DNA of 64,000 nucleotides, from NCBI GenBank assembly GCA_049972045.1, contig JBMFKS010000002.1, forward strand, positions 1 to 64,000. Reading direction: 5' to 3'. The notes under the pieces were generated by a model, which was given only the letters and a program-made list of their open reading frames with translations, was not told the DNA's origin and searched no databases. Shown here piece after piece: positions 63,801 through 64,000 of the stretch (position 1 is the stretch's first letter; the number at the start of each line of letters is the position of its first letter). This DNA comes from SpSt-77 sp049972045 (GTDB taxonomy: Bacteria; Chloroflexota; Anaerolineae; B4-G1; DUEL01). Made by a program: the position numbers and the translations under genes.

Positions 63801-64000
63801 ATGTCGCGGATTGGTCGGATGCCGATTCCTTTGCCCCCCGGGGTGAAGGTGGAAATTCAGGGCAGCCAGGTCACCGTGAGCGGCCCAAAGGGGACGCTGA
63901 CGCGTACCTTTGACCCGGCGATGCAAATTGTGAAAGAAGATAACACCCTGCGGGTCTACCGGCCTACCGATGCCCGGCAACACCGGGCGTTGCACGGGCT
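63801..64000 (+). CDS. rplF: Ribosomal protein L6, N-terminal part (cut by window end)
   Basis: The first 66 codons are present: MSRIGRMPIPLPPGVKVEIQ, then VTVSGPKGTLTRTFDP. The ATG follows GGGAGGACGG, 10 bp after rpsH. The rest lies outside the window. Confidence 0.95.
   Translation, partial: MSRIGRMPIPLPPGVKVEIQGSQVTVSGPKGTLTRTFDPAMQIVKEDNTLRVYRPTDARQHRALHG

Overview
The window is GC-rich and looks like a chromosomal segment of a member of the Chloroflexota, probably Anaerolineae-like and possibly thermophilic. This is inferred from gene content and neighbourhoods: alaS, a baseplate-J-like membrane protein, ruvX and mltG in a row; a bifunctional FBP aldolase/phosphatase; long str and S10 ribosomal operons; and many short dispersed hairpin repeats. 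Start codons are ATG, GTG and TTG behind GGAGG-type ribosome binding sites. At least a dozen promoters fit TTGACA-like, 16-17 bp, TATAAT-like. By eye the tetranucleotide TCGA is almost absent.

Regions 1-23 kb: a lipoprotein start on the minus strand; alaS; a frameshifted gene with a DUF2283 partner; the baseplate-J-like protein, ruvX and mltG; a MntA/HepT toxin-antitoxin pair overlapping an FAD oxidoreductase; FBP aldolase/phosphatase; a PmeII-like restriction-modification pair; a lone molybdenum hydroxylase large subunit; trmD; tRNA-Met; an alpha/beta hydrolase and tyrS (minus strand); a solitary hypE; tRNA-Thr; and a ResB-like membrane protein.

Regions 23-43 kb: dnaN with a LysM barrel protein; a REC-ParA fusion (minus strand); a LysM/M23 peptidase; mtnP, a GtrA-like protein and an RNase H-like protein; a YHS protein and copA; an FHA-winged-helix regulator; a Lon-like protease; an SsnA-like amidohydrolase; an SCP2-like protein; and a large SH3/glycoside-hydrolase-like protein paralogous to the LysM barrel protein.

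Regions 43-64 kb: rpoB without rpoC, then rpsL, rpsG and fusA. Between fusA and tuf sits a lower-GC island of about 3.6 kb with the hallmarks of two integron gene cassettes: two attC sites, each with an R'' box complementary to the start of its own cassette, and no integrase in the window. Then come tuf and the S10 operon (rpsJ to rplF, cut by the window end), which is interrupted by a decayed RelE/ParE-type toxin gene between rpsC and rplP.

Functionally the window is mostly translation, transcription and replication housekeeping with accessory defence, toxin-antitoxin and cassette material inserted between. Short repeats (MITE-like elements with AGAG... ends, a 72-bp promoter-bearing repeat, CCCGAGGG-rich blocks, CACGAAG/CTTCGTG hairpins) fill most intergenic gaps.
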